Shown here one piece after another: positions 49,054 through 60,900 of a stretch of 64,000 nucleotides of DNA. Source of the DNA: Serripes groenlandicus (Eukaryota > Mollusca > Bivalvia > Cardiida > Cardiidae); contig JASEVX010000006.1 of the NCBI GenBank assembly GCA_031761405.1, positions 27,857,533 through 27,921,532 of the forward strand. The letters are read 5' to 3'. Within the stretch, counting starts at the first letter, position 1, and each line of letters begins with the position of its first letter. Below the pieces are notes generated by a model, which saw only the letters and a program-made list of their open reading frames with translations, searched no databases and was not told where the DNA came from. The position numbers were made by a program, and so were the translations under genes.

Positions 49054-51280
49054 AAAGCTTACAATTGGAGCCGTTGTTCAACTGCTGTCCTAAGGGTACC
49101 GGTTTTTAATGTCATATGGTAGACTTCAGACCCCGTTTAAACACCCTAGCCGTGGTCGACATGTCCCTAAGTGTGAAGTTTAACAAGAATGACCATCCAT
49201 CAACAATTATATGTATGAAATACTGATCATATCTCCTCTACATATGGTTGAACATCTAACAACACATACAGATGAAAGTAAAGATAAAGATCAGGCAGTT
49301 GCAGCACCAATGGTCATAACTATCAAATCAAATGACAGCCAACAAATGACTTTGCAACAAGCTATCAATATATGTTGCCGAGCTGACCGCAATCCAAAAT
49401 GCCTTTAACTAGACAATGATCAACTAGCCACAAAAAGTTGTTATTCTGTGGGTGATTTAATTACTCTTGCAATAACAGAACGATACTCCATTATAGGAGA
49501 ATAATAAGATCAAGTTGTCTAAAATCATACAGAAGCAGTCTATTTCTCAGCAAGGAACTAGACTTATAAATGAATATCCATTTGTACATAAACGTATCGT
49601 TTTAAAACATTAGTGCGTTTTTACCTATCTCATTATTGATTTATTTAAATACAAGTCAATTTAAAATAAAATAAAAATCATCTCTACTTCCAAATATCGA
49701 CAAAAGACAACATGTTAACAAACCATATACGACGGTAAAAGTAAACCTTTTACGAAAACCGAAAATAGAATCGTAACCACTCGTAGGTTAGAATCCCCAC
49801 GAGCTGTATACTTTCGGAAATGTTCGGCTGCATTCCTTCGTCTCAGAAATGTCCGAACACTCATGGGGACGGCTTTAACATCTTCCTAATCGGTTTTTTC
49901 CTGTTGCTTTTTTTCTCTTCAAATTACAAATTGTTAGGTCCTTAGCTGGACTACTTTTAAACTCAGTACAGAAGGAGAAATTTCTCAATAAAATGGCTTC
50001 CAACTCAGATTTATCACCTTTATTCGAGAATTCCCCCCACGTGGAAATGACGTCACACACTGGTTCGTCTGCTAGACAATTCACTTTCTTGTGATAAACT
50101 AATTTTAACTACCATTTCGGCAATAACAGCATATGAATTATTAACACAATTTACATATAATGGTCTTACACCCAATCATGAGTAAGTGGTATATATTATT
50201 GTAATAGTATAAACACTGTATTACAAATTCCAATAAACAACAAATGTCATAGTTTGAAAAAGTATTTAACTCAACAACAGGAGAGATAACTCGTCCTTTC
50301 TACATTTCTTGTTACAATATCTATCTCCCATATTCTAGCCCCAATTCATTAAACGGAGACATCTACTTTTAAATATGCGTTAAATATTATTGTTTGCAGA
50401 TACGTCATTTTCCATACTTATGGTGTCCATTGTATCAAAATCAGTGACATATGGTGTACATATACAGCACTCTGACGTGTCCCTAGTGACACATACGAAA
50501 TGTCTGTGTTAAGACAATTGATTCAAATCTGGTTTGTTTCGATCTAGATATGTCAGTTATATCATTTTGTAAGTTTGTCGCACTTTTGTATTTATAGATA
50601 GATTAAGACTCCACTCTTCCGCCAGCTTTTATACCTAACTGGTAAGTGGGAGAATCGGAGATATTGAATGGTTCTCCTTTATACGCCATCTGCGATTAAC
50701 CCACTAGCTTAAGACAGATAGTTATATTGTTACCTTTTGTATGCTGCCCGTTTTGTTAATGAAGAGGATCCACACGTTGTCCTTTTATACTATCATTGAA
50801 AATGTAATAGTGTATGGTCGGAGAAATTAGTAGAATAACTGATGTGAAACGCTGTTATTTTGTCGAAATTAAAGTGTGCAGAAGTATATAGTCTACAAGT
50901 ATAATTCAATGAGCCCGATTACTGTCCGTCTTAATGTTTTTTGGTTCTAGATGCATATTTTGGTAAAACGCTGGAAGCGTAGCCCCAATAGTTTTCCATT
51001 ATTATATCGTTAAATGATGTCAAAACGGAACTTTCTTTTCGACGATTGACAAAAGTCAATGCGACATGCGTCATTCGTCTTCCACCAATGGGCTAAGTCT
51101 ATGTGGAAAAGCAGCCAGTTGCTTAGAAAGATTGTTGTTTGGAGTACTGGTGTGAGAAAACCAGGAAATGCATGAATATGTGAACTGGCCGCCGTGATAT
51201 AACTAAGAAATTGTTAAAAAACGGCGTTAAACCCCAATTCTAACTCTATCAAAACGGAATGTCATTAAAACCAAAATCGC
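49054..51280. other. Block B intergenic stretch
   Basis: Matches 8880-9560 and then 12190-13600 of block A; the 2.5-kb segment between is absent, the junction lying near 49870-49940. Contains the E-box/CRE pair at 50038-50055. The short minus frame at 50084-49875 has no recognised family. Confidence 0.5.
50038..50055. promoter_or_regulatory. E-box plus CRE composite, block B
   Basis: CACGTG at 50038-50043 and TGACGTCA at 50048-50055, with the same 4-bp spacing as at 12291-12308. Confidence 0.3.
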
Positions 51281-51655
51281 AATTCTTCTTCTTCTTCTTC
51301 TTCTTCGTATTATTATTGTTCTTCGTATTCTTCTTCTTCGGTATTATTCGTATTCTTCGTATTCGTCATTTCTTTCGTATTCTCCTTCTTCTTCGTATTC
51401 TTCGACTTCTTTCCTTCTTCGTATTCTTCTTCTTTGTTTTCGTCTTCTTTGTCGTTTTCTTCCTCGTATTCTCTTCTTCGTCTTCTTCTTCGATTTTGTC
51501 CTCTTTGTATTCTTCTTCTTCGTATTCTCCTTCTTCGTATTATTCGTATTCTTCGTATTCTTCTTCGCATTCTTCGTATTCTCCTACTTTTTCGTATTCT
51601 CCTTCTTTTTCCTATTCTTCTTCTCTTTCGTATTCTCTTTCTTCTTCTTCCACTC
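51281..51655. repeat. TTC-type microsatellite, contracted copy
   Basis: Carries only a short pure TTC run followed by the TTCGTATTC-variant region nearly identical to 13925-14290. The roughly 320-bp pure tract of block A is missing. Frames across it are repeat translations. Confidence 0.9.
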
Positions 51656-53184
51656 GGTAATAAGAGGTTCGGATAATGATATGGGACTGTAAAGACCTAT
51701 ACAAGCATAAACTGTCCGAAACGAGAATAAAGTGGTTTAATCAGTGACCTATATAATTAAGCGGATTATGTGTATGCGGGTTACAACGCTCACATATCAG
51801 GGTATGTTTACGTACACGCTTTCGTATATGTTGCATATATGAATTTTACATAAGTAACGCTTTGGATGTTTATCTGAATTATGACTGGCTACATTGAGAT
51901 GCTGCGGTCACACACTAATATAACAAAGACGCTGTGGTCCAAGTATTTAGGAACGATGTCCATAGTAATAATAAGCACATACAGGGTACAATTTATCATC
52001 TGCAGAAGACACTTGGAAACAGCGTGACTAAAGGAAAAAGTCCAAAATCATGATATTCATAGAAATTGTGCAGACATTCTCCGTGTGCATTTTGCATAAG
52101 TAATCATCAGGAAATCTAACGCATTTACATAACAACGACGTTTTTCTAAAATAATTTGGAAAAACGTTGTGTATAATTAACTCTTTCGGCAAATGGCAAT
52201 ATTTAGCTTTTGCAAACAATACAGATTCAGGTTAATCAGCTCGTTACGCGCTGTCTCACCGGAAATCAGCATTTTTTGCCTATTAATTAACAAAATATTC
52301 AAAAAGCTCTTATTACATGACACATTGAGTACCTGATTCAGAACATGGAAGGGTCTACTTTTGGAAATTCGGCGTTGAAATAGTTAATATGTAGGCTACA
52401 CGTACCGGGTACCATTTCCCACCTGCAGAGGCATTTTAACGCATACGCAGCAGACGACATTTGAAAAGCGCGATAAATGGAGAAAGTCCTCAATCAATAA
52501 TTATACTATCATATTAGCTCGATGTTATTAAATTCGTTTTATGTTTCATTGGAAGTACTTCGTGAATGACAAATCGATTAATTGTTGTACATGTCATTCA
52601 TTATTTCATGGATTAAATATCTTGGCCATATTTCAAAGTTGAATAAATGTTTTAATAGATGATGATTTTAGTTAATGTTCATAGGACGGTAAAACCATAA
52701 AGATTTGTTTGTTTACCCGAAACATGTAGTACCAATACTCAAATATTTTATAATGAAGCAAACACATTGCATACTGCGGAATGGGCGTGGCCGAGCCGGG
52801 CATCGGACTCGTGAATATGCAGAAACAATTAGTTTAGCGTTAATTGGAGTTCGATATCATCCTGCACGTACTTGCATAAATGAGCTAATCAGTTAGCACA
52901 AATATTTAGACAAACTGTCCACAATACCATTTTCAAATCCATGATTCAACGTAACATACATTCACAGTGATAAGGGGAAAACATGTCTGAATAGAGTTTA
53001 GTGAATTCTTGTTTTATTTAACTACATACATGGTTGGTTACGTTCACTTTCACAAACATAAGTGTTGTTGGTCAGTACAATAATTAGTTAGTGTCACCCT
53101 ATGCCTTAGATTAGTTAGTAATATTTTATCTTTTCCCCTGTGTACAGTTAAATTTCAGATACTCTGCCACAAGTGTAAAGTATG
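51656..53184. other. 3' flank of the right HSPA12 pseudogene
   Basis: Collinear with 14291-15809. No gene is recognised. Confidence 0.5.
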
Positions 53185-53792
53185 TTATCCTAGGAAATCA
53201 ATGGAAGCCTCAAGTGTAATCCCGGTTTGTTCTTCTGTGCACAATGCAGATATTTCTGTCCCACCAAATTTGTATTTTATCGTAAAAGCCCTCTTGTCTA
53301 GAAACTGATCTGTTTGTAATCGGAATGTTTATCTCGCCCAGATAAATACATCGAGAATCATTTGAATACGCCGGTGGTTCTTTGTCGTCATGGACAGCGT
53401 ACATACTAACACCCATGCTTGACCCATGCTTGACTGGTCTTCCAGTAAAGGCACGAACTTGCTCAAACCAACCATACGATCTGACGGTAATTCTTGTCCT
53501 GCTGTAACAATCGGTTTGAATAGTCGTACTACGTTAAGCCCCCCTGCAACAAAGGACATGTTTTCATGGTGAACTTCTTAATTGAAATCAGCACTTGAGC
53601 CTATTCCATACGTGTATCTAGCGATTCTCGACTGCACAATTGAGTTATCATGACCACAATTAACAACCCCTTTAACTACAGCTAGACTTGGGTCTACAAT
53701 GGTTTTAACATGTTTGTCTGAAAATTCTTTCTCTACAGCTTCATGGATAACAGGAGACTCGGAAAGCCCTCCCACCAAAGGAACCGTTTTTT

Positions 53793-54590
53793 GTATGTCT
53801 CCCCCTGTATACAGGGGAGATATATTGATTTTGTCCTTGGGGTCTGTCTGTCTGTCCGCATGCGGTGCGGTGTTCTCCTAAAACCAAAGCCAACCCACAA
53901 CCCTTATAAAGATACTTAGATAAATAGGTTTTTTTTTATTATTTATAACGGGTATCTCATTTACATATTAATGTTATTCATTCCGTTAAAGGGAAGTTAT
54001 TACGGAATGAATTGCATACTTGTGGGGTGCACCCCACAAAAAAACATGAAAGGAAATAACCCCACAAGTACACTTCATAAGAATGTCTGTCCCAAATCAT
54101 GTCCGCTCCATATCTCCAAGACGGCTTGAAGAATTTTCATGAAACTTGGGTCACATGTTCACCTCATCAAGGCGATGTGCAGAACCCCTGTCTCGACTGT
54201 CTGTCTGTCTGTCTGTCCGTCTGTCTGTCTGTCCGTCCCAAATCGTGTCCGCTCCATATCTCCAAGACGGCTTGAAGGATTTTCATGAAACTTGGGTCAC
54301 ATGTTCACCTCATCAAGGCGATGTGCAGAACCCATGTCTCGACCATACCGGTTCAAGGTCAAGGTCACGCTTGAAGGTTTGAGGCTTTATTTCGTGTCCG
54401 CTCCATATCTCCAAGACGGCTTGAAGGATTTTCATGAAACTTGGATCACATGTTCACCTCATCAAGGCGATGTTCACCTCATCAAGGCGATGTGCAGAAC
54501 CCATTGTCTGCTTTATAGGTTGGAATGTTTTGAGAGATTTCGACAGATATTTGAAGGGGAGACATCTGTTTTTTGCAAAAACGATTCTAG
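53793..54590 (+). mobile_element. Helentron-type (HINE-like) element in exon 4, family 4
   Basis: Starts GTATGTCTCCCCCTG with an inner palindrome CCCCTGTATACAGGGG. It contains TCTG/TCCG simple repeats (54185-54235) and about three minisatellite units (CCATATCTCCAAGACGGCTT). It ends with the inverted copy GGGGAGACAT, a 6-bp-stem hairpin GTTTTTTGCAAAAAC (54568-54582) and CTAG. Removing it exactly restores the length of the intact site in the left gene (CCGTTTTTATTTTATTCAGC near 16180-16200). So it entered between two T bases without target duplication, as Helentrons do. No coding capacity. Confidence 0.85.
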
Positions 54591-55535
54591 TTTTCTTCAG
54601 CTTTTGATTGGTGCCTACGTCTAACAATACGTCATGAAAATGTTTAAGCATATCATCGAACATTTCTTTTCTGAGACAATTACCATTTATCTTAATTTTG
54701 TTTTCTTTCATAACCTTCATTTCGTCTGTAAACCATGCCATGGACACAACATCTTTTAGGTCTTGTTTTGTTTTGGAATTAAGTATCTTGACCAATTCGT
54801 TCGGCAAGGAAAGTGTCGCCTGCTGTTCGCCAGTTATTTGTATGTTACACTTTTTGATCTCGAAAGTTCGGAATAACAGCAGAACGTCCGCTTTGTTTTC
54901 TCTGGCAAATATATCCCAGACTTCACGTCCGAATAGTTTGATAAGGAAACTTTCAAACGCCTTATCAACATCTGTTCCACCGACAGCAGCACCGTTTGAT
55001 CGAAATATTTCCTTCAGTTTTCTATCTTTTAATATTTGGTGACAGCAGATGTCTGTTGTTCCACCTGAGGAAACATAAGTAAAATGTCCATCAACTATCA
55101 ACTAAATGAAGCTCCTTTTAATGCGTGTGCTTAATTGAATTCGTTACACTTTCATAGATCCACTTTGTTCCGACTCTTACTTTCATAAATATATTCTATT
55201 GTGACATATTAATGGGTTCAAATCTTAATCTTCTTTTTAAATCATATCCGATAATTACCCTTTTTCTGATTTAGCTAAACTGAACTCAAAATGCTCAAGA
55301 TGAACAATTTTGATAACATTTTATTTATAGATTGCTTCATTTCAATGAAAAACAAGACATAGCACATTGTAACTACTATGATTCATATATAAAAAATATA
55401 GAGATTAAACATCATAAGAAATATGATAAATAATAATTCTGTATAGGATGACAACACACTATATAATAAGAGTAGGACAAGCATTCACAAATCTATAATT
55501 TTGTCATAAGGAATTTAGAGCCATTTGTTCTGTTT

Positions 55536-56114
55536 TTAGCTCACCTGAGGTTTGCTCAAGGTGAGTTATTGTGATCGCCTTTTGTCCGTCGTCCATCGTC
55601 CGTCGTGCGTCAACTTCTTCTCCTCAGTAACCAGTGGGTCAATTGGGATGAAACTTCACTGAAAGCATCCTCTCAATCACCTCACAAAATTTCCTTCAAA
55701 TTGTTTAGATCCATGCAAAATTCTGGTTTCCATGGTAACGAAATGAAAAAAGCTTCAAAATTCTTCTTCTCCCAAACTGGTTGGCAGATTTTCAAATAAT
55801 GTTGTAGAAATGTTCATTGGATGACACTCTCAGATTCCTTCAAGCCATGTTGATTGGTCGAAAAACATGGCCTCCAGGGGGGCGGGGCTATTTTGCCGTA
55901 TATGGCTATAGTGAAAACTTAAAAAATATTCTTCTCCGAAAGTGTCTGGCCGATTCTCAAATAATTTTGTAGAAATGTTCCTTGGATGACCCTCTATCAG
56001 ATTCCTTCAAGCCATGATGATTGGTCAGAAACTATGGCCGCCAGGGGGTGGGGCTTATATGGCTAAAGTGGTGGAAAATCAGATGAGCGATCTAGGGCCA
56101 TCATGGCCCTCTTG
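55536..56114 (+). mobile_element. Helentron-type (HINE-like) element in intron 3, family 5
   Basis: Starts TTAGCTCACCTGAG, then has a GTCCGTCGTCC simple repeat (about 55585-55610) and two loosely similar internal units. Near the end is the inverted copy TCAGATGAGCGA (56079-56090). Then a 7-bp-stem hairpin AGGGCCATCATGGCCCT (56094-56110) and CTTG. The empty site in the left gene intron (CTGTATTGTAGATATCC near 17232) shows insertion between T and T with no target duplication. The short frame at 55605-55799 is not a gene. Confidence 0.8.
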
Positions 56115-56140
56115 TTTAGATATCCATTAGTATTTGATAA

Positions 56141-56347
56141 TATTGGATATCTAAACAACAAAACAAATGGCTCTAAATTCCTTATGAAACAAAATTATAG
56201 ATTTGTTCTTCGTATTGATGCTAGAACCCATATTAGTTTTTGAATGTTTTAGAAAGTTGAAATGGTTGCATGTTGCTAAAAGGGTAGAGCAATTAACCAT
56301 TAACCAATGTGAATGCTTGTCCTACTCTTATTATGTATTGTGTTGTA
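56141..56347 (-). repeat. Inverted duplicate of intron 3 sequence
   Basis: Reverse complement of about 17050-17245 of the left gene intron. The same intron region is also present in forward orientation at 55440-55530 (with a roughly 110-bp gap). It directly abuts the surviving start codon of the pseudogene, so the deletion of exons 1-3 and this inversion were probably one rearrangement. Confidence 0.8.
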
Positions 56348-56357
56348 ATGCTTGCCA

Positions 56358-58189
56358 TAATTAGCTGTGAGTTTCTGCAACAAAAACAACGTCGTTTAAT
56401 TATGTCACTTTATTATAAAGTGTTACAGAATGTGCATCATGGATTTGTAAAAAAGTCACTTTCATCAAATATGTTGCGTTGACACTCAACAAAAATAATC
56501 TCAAATTCATTGCCATAGTAAAAAGGAAACGAAAGGGGTATCAAATTGAGCTCTTAGGTTAAATGAATAAGGAAAATTATGAAAGCTATCTACAGTTGGT
56601 AGAGGAATTAAAAAAAAATGAGGAACGTAATATAAAAGGTGACTCAACAGATGGACTTGAACAATTGTTTAAATACATGTAAGAAGAGCATACACAGCAT
56701 GATAAAGACGAATATCTAGCTTTTGCCTGCTACACCTTCTGTTTGTTGATCCAGCTAATCGCATTTCTAAAAGGTGGAAATACCAAACTACGAATCTGAT
56801 TCTGTTTGTATCTAGGATATATGCAATTCAGCATTGAATGATATAAATTATGTTTATTTGTTTTTCTGGTAAAGAATTCATGTCAATACCAATTTGTATA
56901 AGTTTGTATTGCTATAAATTGTTAATGTTTAATGCCAATAAACATTATACTTTGTTATGTTATGTTATGTTATGAATACAACCCTTGTGGCTTTGTGTTA
57001 TCAAATTTCATAGTTTGTTAATTATCAGTAAGTTAAAATCGAGGACATTATATGCATATATTTACCTTCCTCATTCATAGATACATGCACACATGTATCT
57101 TTATCATTTAATATATAGAAAAAAGTTTTCATATTTGTTGCATATTGCATTCCGTATATTCAATGCAGAGTTTTTCAATAGAGTGACGACATTAATTGTT
57201 TATGATCCGTATGCTTTAATTCGAATAGGTTTACATATTGGAATAGAATTGAAAAAAAAATAATAGCTGGTATTTGTAACTCTTTTTGCCAAGTCAAAAC
57301 TGGAATAATGTCAATTATACAAAATATCTCATTGCATGAAAAAAAGAAAAGTGATGGGGCCAACATAACTGTACACACTTTCATGTACGAAAACTGTCGC
57401 ATTTCAACCAATTAATAAGATTTATTTGACAAAAATGTAAATTTTCATAACAAATTTTTAAGATTGATTCATCACCATCAGCATTAAATTATTCTTAAGA
57501 AGTTACCAAAATAGTTTTACTAATAACATGATAATTTTGAGAGATTACCTTTGGCTGACCCGAAAGTATCGTATGTGAACTAGGTCAAATTATTTGCTAG
57601 TTTGGCATAAACAACTTTGACAAGTCAATCAATATTATACTTATTGTACAGCAGTAAATAACCTACACATTTATGTGCAATACATATCTGTATTACTAAA
57701 AATATGGCTAGAATCAGTAGTTTTCGCTGTGACAGGTAAACAAAAATATTGAGATTTTGCTTTCGCGGGAATCGATGCAGTCAAGCGTTTCCAGATAACG
57801 ACATCCGTTCTTAAAATGACAACGTCCGAAGTCGAAGTGAACCTAGCCAAGCTAATGGGAAATATGACTTGATAATCAAATTTTCAAAATACTGTATCAT
57901 TCTCGAATACTTAACTTTTTTTGTTTACGAATATGACCCGGAATTGTCGATGACCCGGAATTTTAAATGACTGATCAATTTGGATTAATTTGGAAATTTC
58001 AAATTATATCTATAAACGATGCAATTATCGAATCGCTTGGGAAACTAGTAAGTCCAATTGTTAGACCACATTTGTAGCTAAATAACAATGTTTTCAACAT
58101 AATTGAAACCTGGTTATTAGAATAACGATGTCGTTGTTTTGTGGGCTTTCTTGTGGGCTGGAGGGGAGGTAGGCGTTTTGGCAGCGTCA
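56358..58189. other. 5' flank of the right HSPA12 pseudogene
   Basis: Collinear with 20287-22354 of block A, with a gap equivalent to about 21230-21640. Holds the splice acceptor next to the lost exon 1 and an extra TTATG run near 56958. No gene is seen. Confidence 0.5.
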
Positions 58190-58865
58190 AACTCACCTAT
58201 GAAACCGAATATCGTTTGTTATGGTTGACATATTGTAACCAGCGTTGGTATGTAGTTATGGAGACCTTTCATGTGATTGCGTTTGGGGCCCCTATAGTCA
58301 AGATCAAGGTCAAGGTCGCTGGTACTGAAAATAGGAAAACGGTTGAAACTGAATGTGTTTAGTTAAGGTTGACATATTGTAACCAAAATTGGTATGTAGA
58401 AAGAGTTTATGGAGACCTCCATGAGGATTATATTTTGGGTTCTTATGGTCAAGTTCAAGATCACTGATAGTAAAAATAGATAATTGGGTGATAATTTTAG
58501 TTACGGTTGATATATTGTAACTAAAGATGGTTTGTAGAAAGACTTTATAGTCTGTTATTGCATTGCGTTTGGTATTCCTAGGTTCAAGGTCAATGTCTCT
58601 GTTAGTAAAAATAGAAAAAATGGATGAAACTCAATAATATTAGTTACGGTTGACATATTGTAACCCATGTTGGTATGTAAAAGAGTTTATGGAGACCTTT
58701 CATTTGATTGGTTTGGTGCCCTATGGTCAAGGTCAATGTCGCTGTTACTAAAAATAGAAAAACGCTTGAAACTAAGTATCTTAAGTTACGGTTGTCTTAT
58801 TGTAACCAAAGTTAGTATGAAGAAAGAACTTATGGAGACCTTTCATTGGATTGTGTTTCAGACTC
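58190..58865. repeat. Minisatellite of about 150-bp units, block B copy
   Basis: Same unit as 22355-23880, about four to five copies, ending at the captured HSPA12 fragment. The part of the array right of the fragment in block A (23521-23880) is missing here. Confidence 0.8.
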
Positions 58866-59250
58866 CTATAGGTTTCAAAGAAGCTAAGCTATCACCGTAA
58901 GATTTCTCTACGGGTAAGTGTTCGGGTTCTAAGACGATCGTCTGGGCAAAACTGTTTATTCCAGCCTTGAAATGTATTTCTAAACAGTCATAATTGCCAG
59001 TTCTGGATATTTGAATCACGTGACAATTGAAATGTCTCCCCGTTTTCATCATGCATGAAGTGTCCTTAATCATAAATTTAATAAAAATCGCTTTTCCCTT
59101 GAAAATGATTGTCTTACTTTTCAATCGGCATTTAATATTTGTATTAATTTGCCAAATTATATATCTGCACAAAATGCAAAAGAAACGAATAATTAGCTAA
59201 TGTTAGTAGAATAAAACAATAATTCAAGAAGTACGAAAATAAGATACCTT
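58866..59250 (-). pseudogene. Captured HSPA12-like exon 3 and intron 2, block B copy
   Basis: Exon 3 relic (about 58978-58866) contains SYGDSLASLKP and, after an internal deletion, the end near the acceptor (INSFAQTIVLEPE). Intron 2 sequence follows to about 59250 and stops before exon 2. Homologous to 23066-23520. Exon 3 has lost about 28 bp and its end, so it is non-functional. Confidence 0.8.
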
Positions 59251-60649
59251 TCAATCAAGTTTTGCTATTTGTTTTCAAAATTGTCTGCTGCAGATTTGCT
59301 GTATCTGGAAAAGTGTTAAGTTTTATTTTACTGATAAAACTGATAACCAATAAAATTAAAATAACATTGAAAACCTGGTCTCATAGCATTGCCGGTGTTG
59401 TTCATATTGAAACGGTTTTCAATACCAAAGTGATGGAAGGTAAAACAAAAGTTAAATAAAAATAGATTTCATACAAATTGAATAAAATAGAAACGAAAAA
59501 AGTACTGGCGCAATTTGACCTGTCCCGGTAGTATATTTATAAGTTTCGAATTACGATTAAAACAAGTATAGACTTTCATACTTTCCGTTAAGATAACAAT
59601 TAGATAACAATAAGATATCATCATCTACAATCTGCGTACAGTTAAGACTCAGGCGACCCTGTTCGTTCACACAGTCTCAACAGAGGCTGTCCGCATACAT
59701 GTAATTTTGTCCTTGATGCATCTTTGACAAAATCTTGAAGTCAAGCGCCATTAGTTTTACGTCAATATAACATTTAAATGATGTCAAAGTGAAGTGTCAA
59801 TAAGACCTTCAATCACAGGACGCGGCTCATATTTATTTTGTTTAAGTAAGTACTTGAGTCTAGTCAGCAGAAAACCGATCACATGGAATGTGCTACATGT
59901 GGCGATCCAGACCAAGCAGTCTGACCGGCTTCTTCTCTGTTGCGATCTAATATCAAGGATTCATTTTGAGAATGAAACTAACCAAAGTAGAATTGATGCA
60001 TACACATGTCGGAGTTTTAACAGTCTGACCTATAAACAGCAGTGTTTTTATCTAATCACGGTTATCTTTTTCTTTTTCTTCTTCTTGTTCGGCTTCTTCT
60101 TCTTCTTCTTCTAAATTTTTTTTTATCATGACGTCGTAGGTTGCTCAGCAATAATAAATTCAGATAATACTTTGTCTGAAAAGACCTATCCGAGCATATA
60201 CTTTCCGGAACCTCAATAAAGTGGATTTAACCTTGGCCTTGATCATTATTCTGAAGAGGTTGTATGCTGGTAAAAACGCTCCATCACCAGGGTATGTTTA
60301 CCTACACGCTTTCTAATATGTTGCAGATATACTCCGTATATTTTGTTTCATAAGTAACCATATGGAAGTCTACGTGAAATATGACTGGCTAAATTGAGAT
60401 GCTGCGGTCACACACTAATATAACACAGATGGCGTGTTCAAAGACTTTGGAAACGATGTATTACATTATAATGAACACGTACAGGGTTCCTTCTCACTTA
60501 ACAAACCTTACAGATGAAGGTATGATTACGCACCCGTCTTCTTATATTTTGCCCAAATACTCCATGTGCATCTTGCATAAGAAACCATCTGGAAGTCTAT
60601 CTAAATTATGACCAGTAAAATGACATTTCACGGTCATGCATTTACAGTA
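59251..60649. other. Block B intergenic stretch
   Basis: 59700-59930 is a further copy of the dispersed segment with GACGCGGCTCATATTTA. 60060-60125 has a short TTC run ending in T. 60290-60450 resembles 14430-14580. The 106-residue frame at 59794-60114 ends in repeat translation and is not accepted. Confidence 0.5.
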
Positions 60650-60654
60650 CAGCT

Positions 60655-60900
60655 CAATGGGGTTTTCCCAAAAACCCTCACCCCGCGGGCTGATAAGGCA
60701 GTCCCACGGCGTTCCCGCTCACCTGTACGCAGGGTTTCCGCTACAATAACCCCGCGGTCCCGCCGGGTTTGAACATTCAACTATTAAATCCGCGGAGGGA
60801 AATCCGATAACGATTTATGACGTCACGATGATTGACAGCTGTGATAATGTATGCGGGGTTTCCCCTACAATAACCCCGCGGTCCCGCGGAATTTTATCAT
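60655..60900. repeat. GC-rich segment with a direct repeat
   Basis: A roughly 43-bp unit containing CTACAATAACCCCGCGGTCC occurs at about 60733-60775 and 60850-60892. It lies in a segment much richer in GC than the rest of the window, with several CCGCGG words. It is absent from the corresponding place of block A (about 24025), where the equivalent of 60650-61620 is missing. Probably part of an unclassified insertion of about 970 bp that also contains a MITE fragment at about 61415-61600. Confidence 0.6.

Larger units (their letters stand above)
53185..56357 (-). pseudogene. HSPA12-like pseudogene, exon 4 plus start codon only
   Basis: Block B counterpart of the left gene. Exon 4 begins at 55064 (acceptor intact) and is homologous to the ancestral stop at 53187-53185. 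Damage seen: a 798-bp element inserted at 53793-54590; a TAA nonsense codon at about 53580 just after GIGSSADFN; an exact 11-bp tandem duplication ACCCATGCTTG at 53411-53432; and a 2-bp deletion near 53299. Exons 2 and 3 and most of exon 1 are deleted: the ATG at 56357 and the 5' splice acceptor upstream survive, then sequence jumps into an inverted intron fragment. It still has the 232 bp of exon 4 that the left gene lost, so that loss happened after the two copies separated. It cannot give a functional HSP70. Confidence 0.93.

Noticed and set aside
51259..51676. Phe/Ser/Leu-rich frames
   Set aside because: Translation of the block B TTC-type repeat.
53786..54575. 8-bp target duplication GTTTTTTG for the exon insertion
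   Set aside because: The repeated word is part of the element's 3' hairpin; the empty paralogous site fits T|T insertion with the CTAG end at 54590 exactly.
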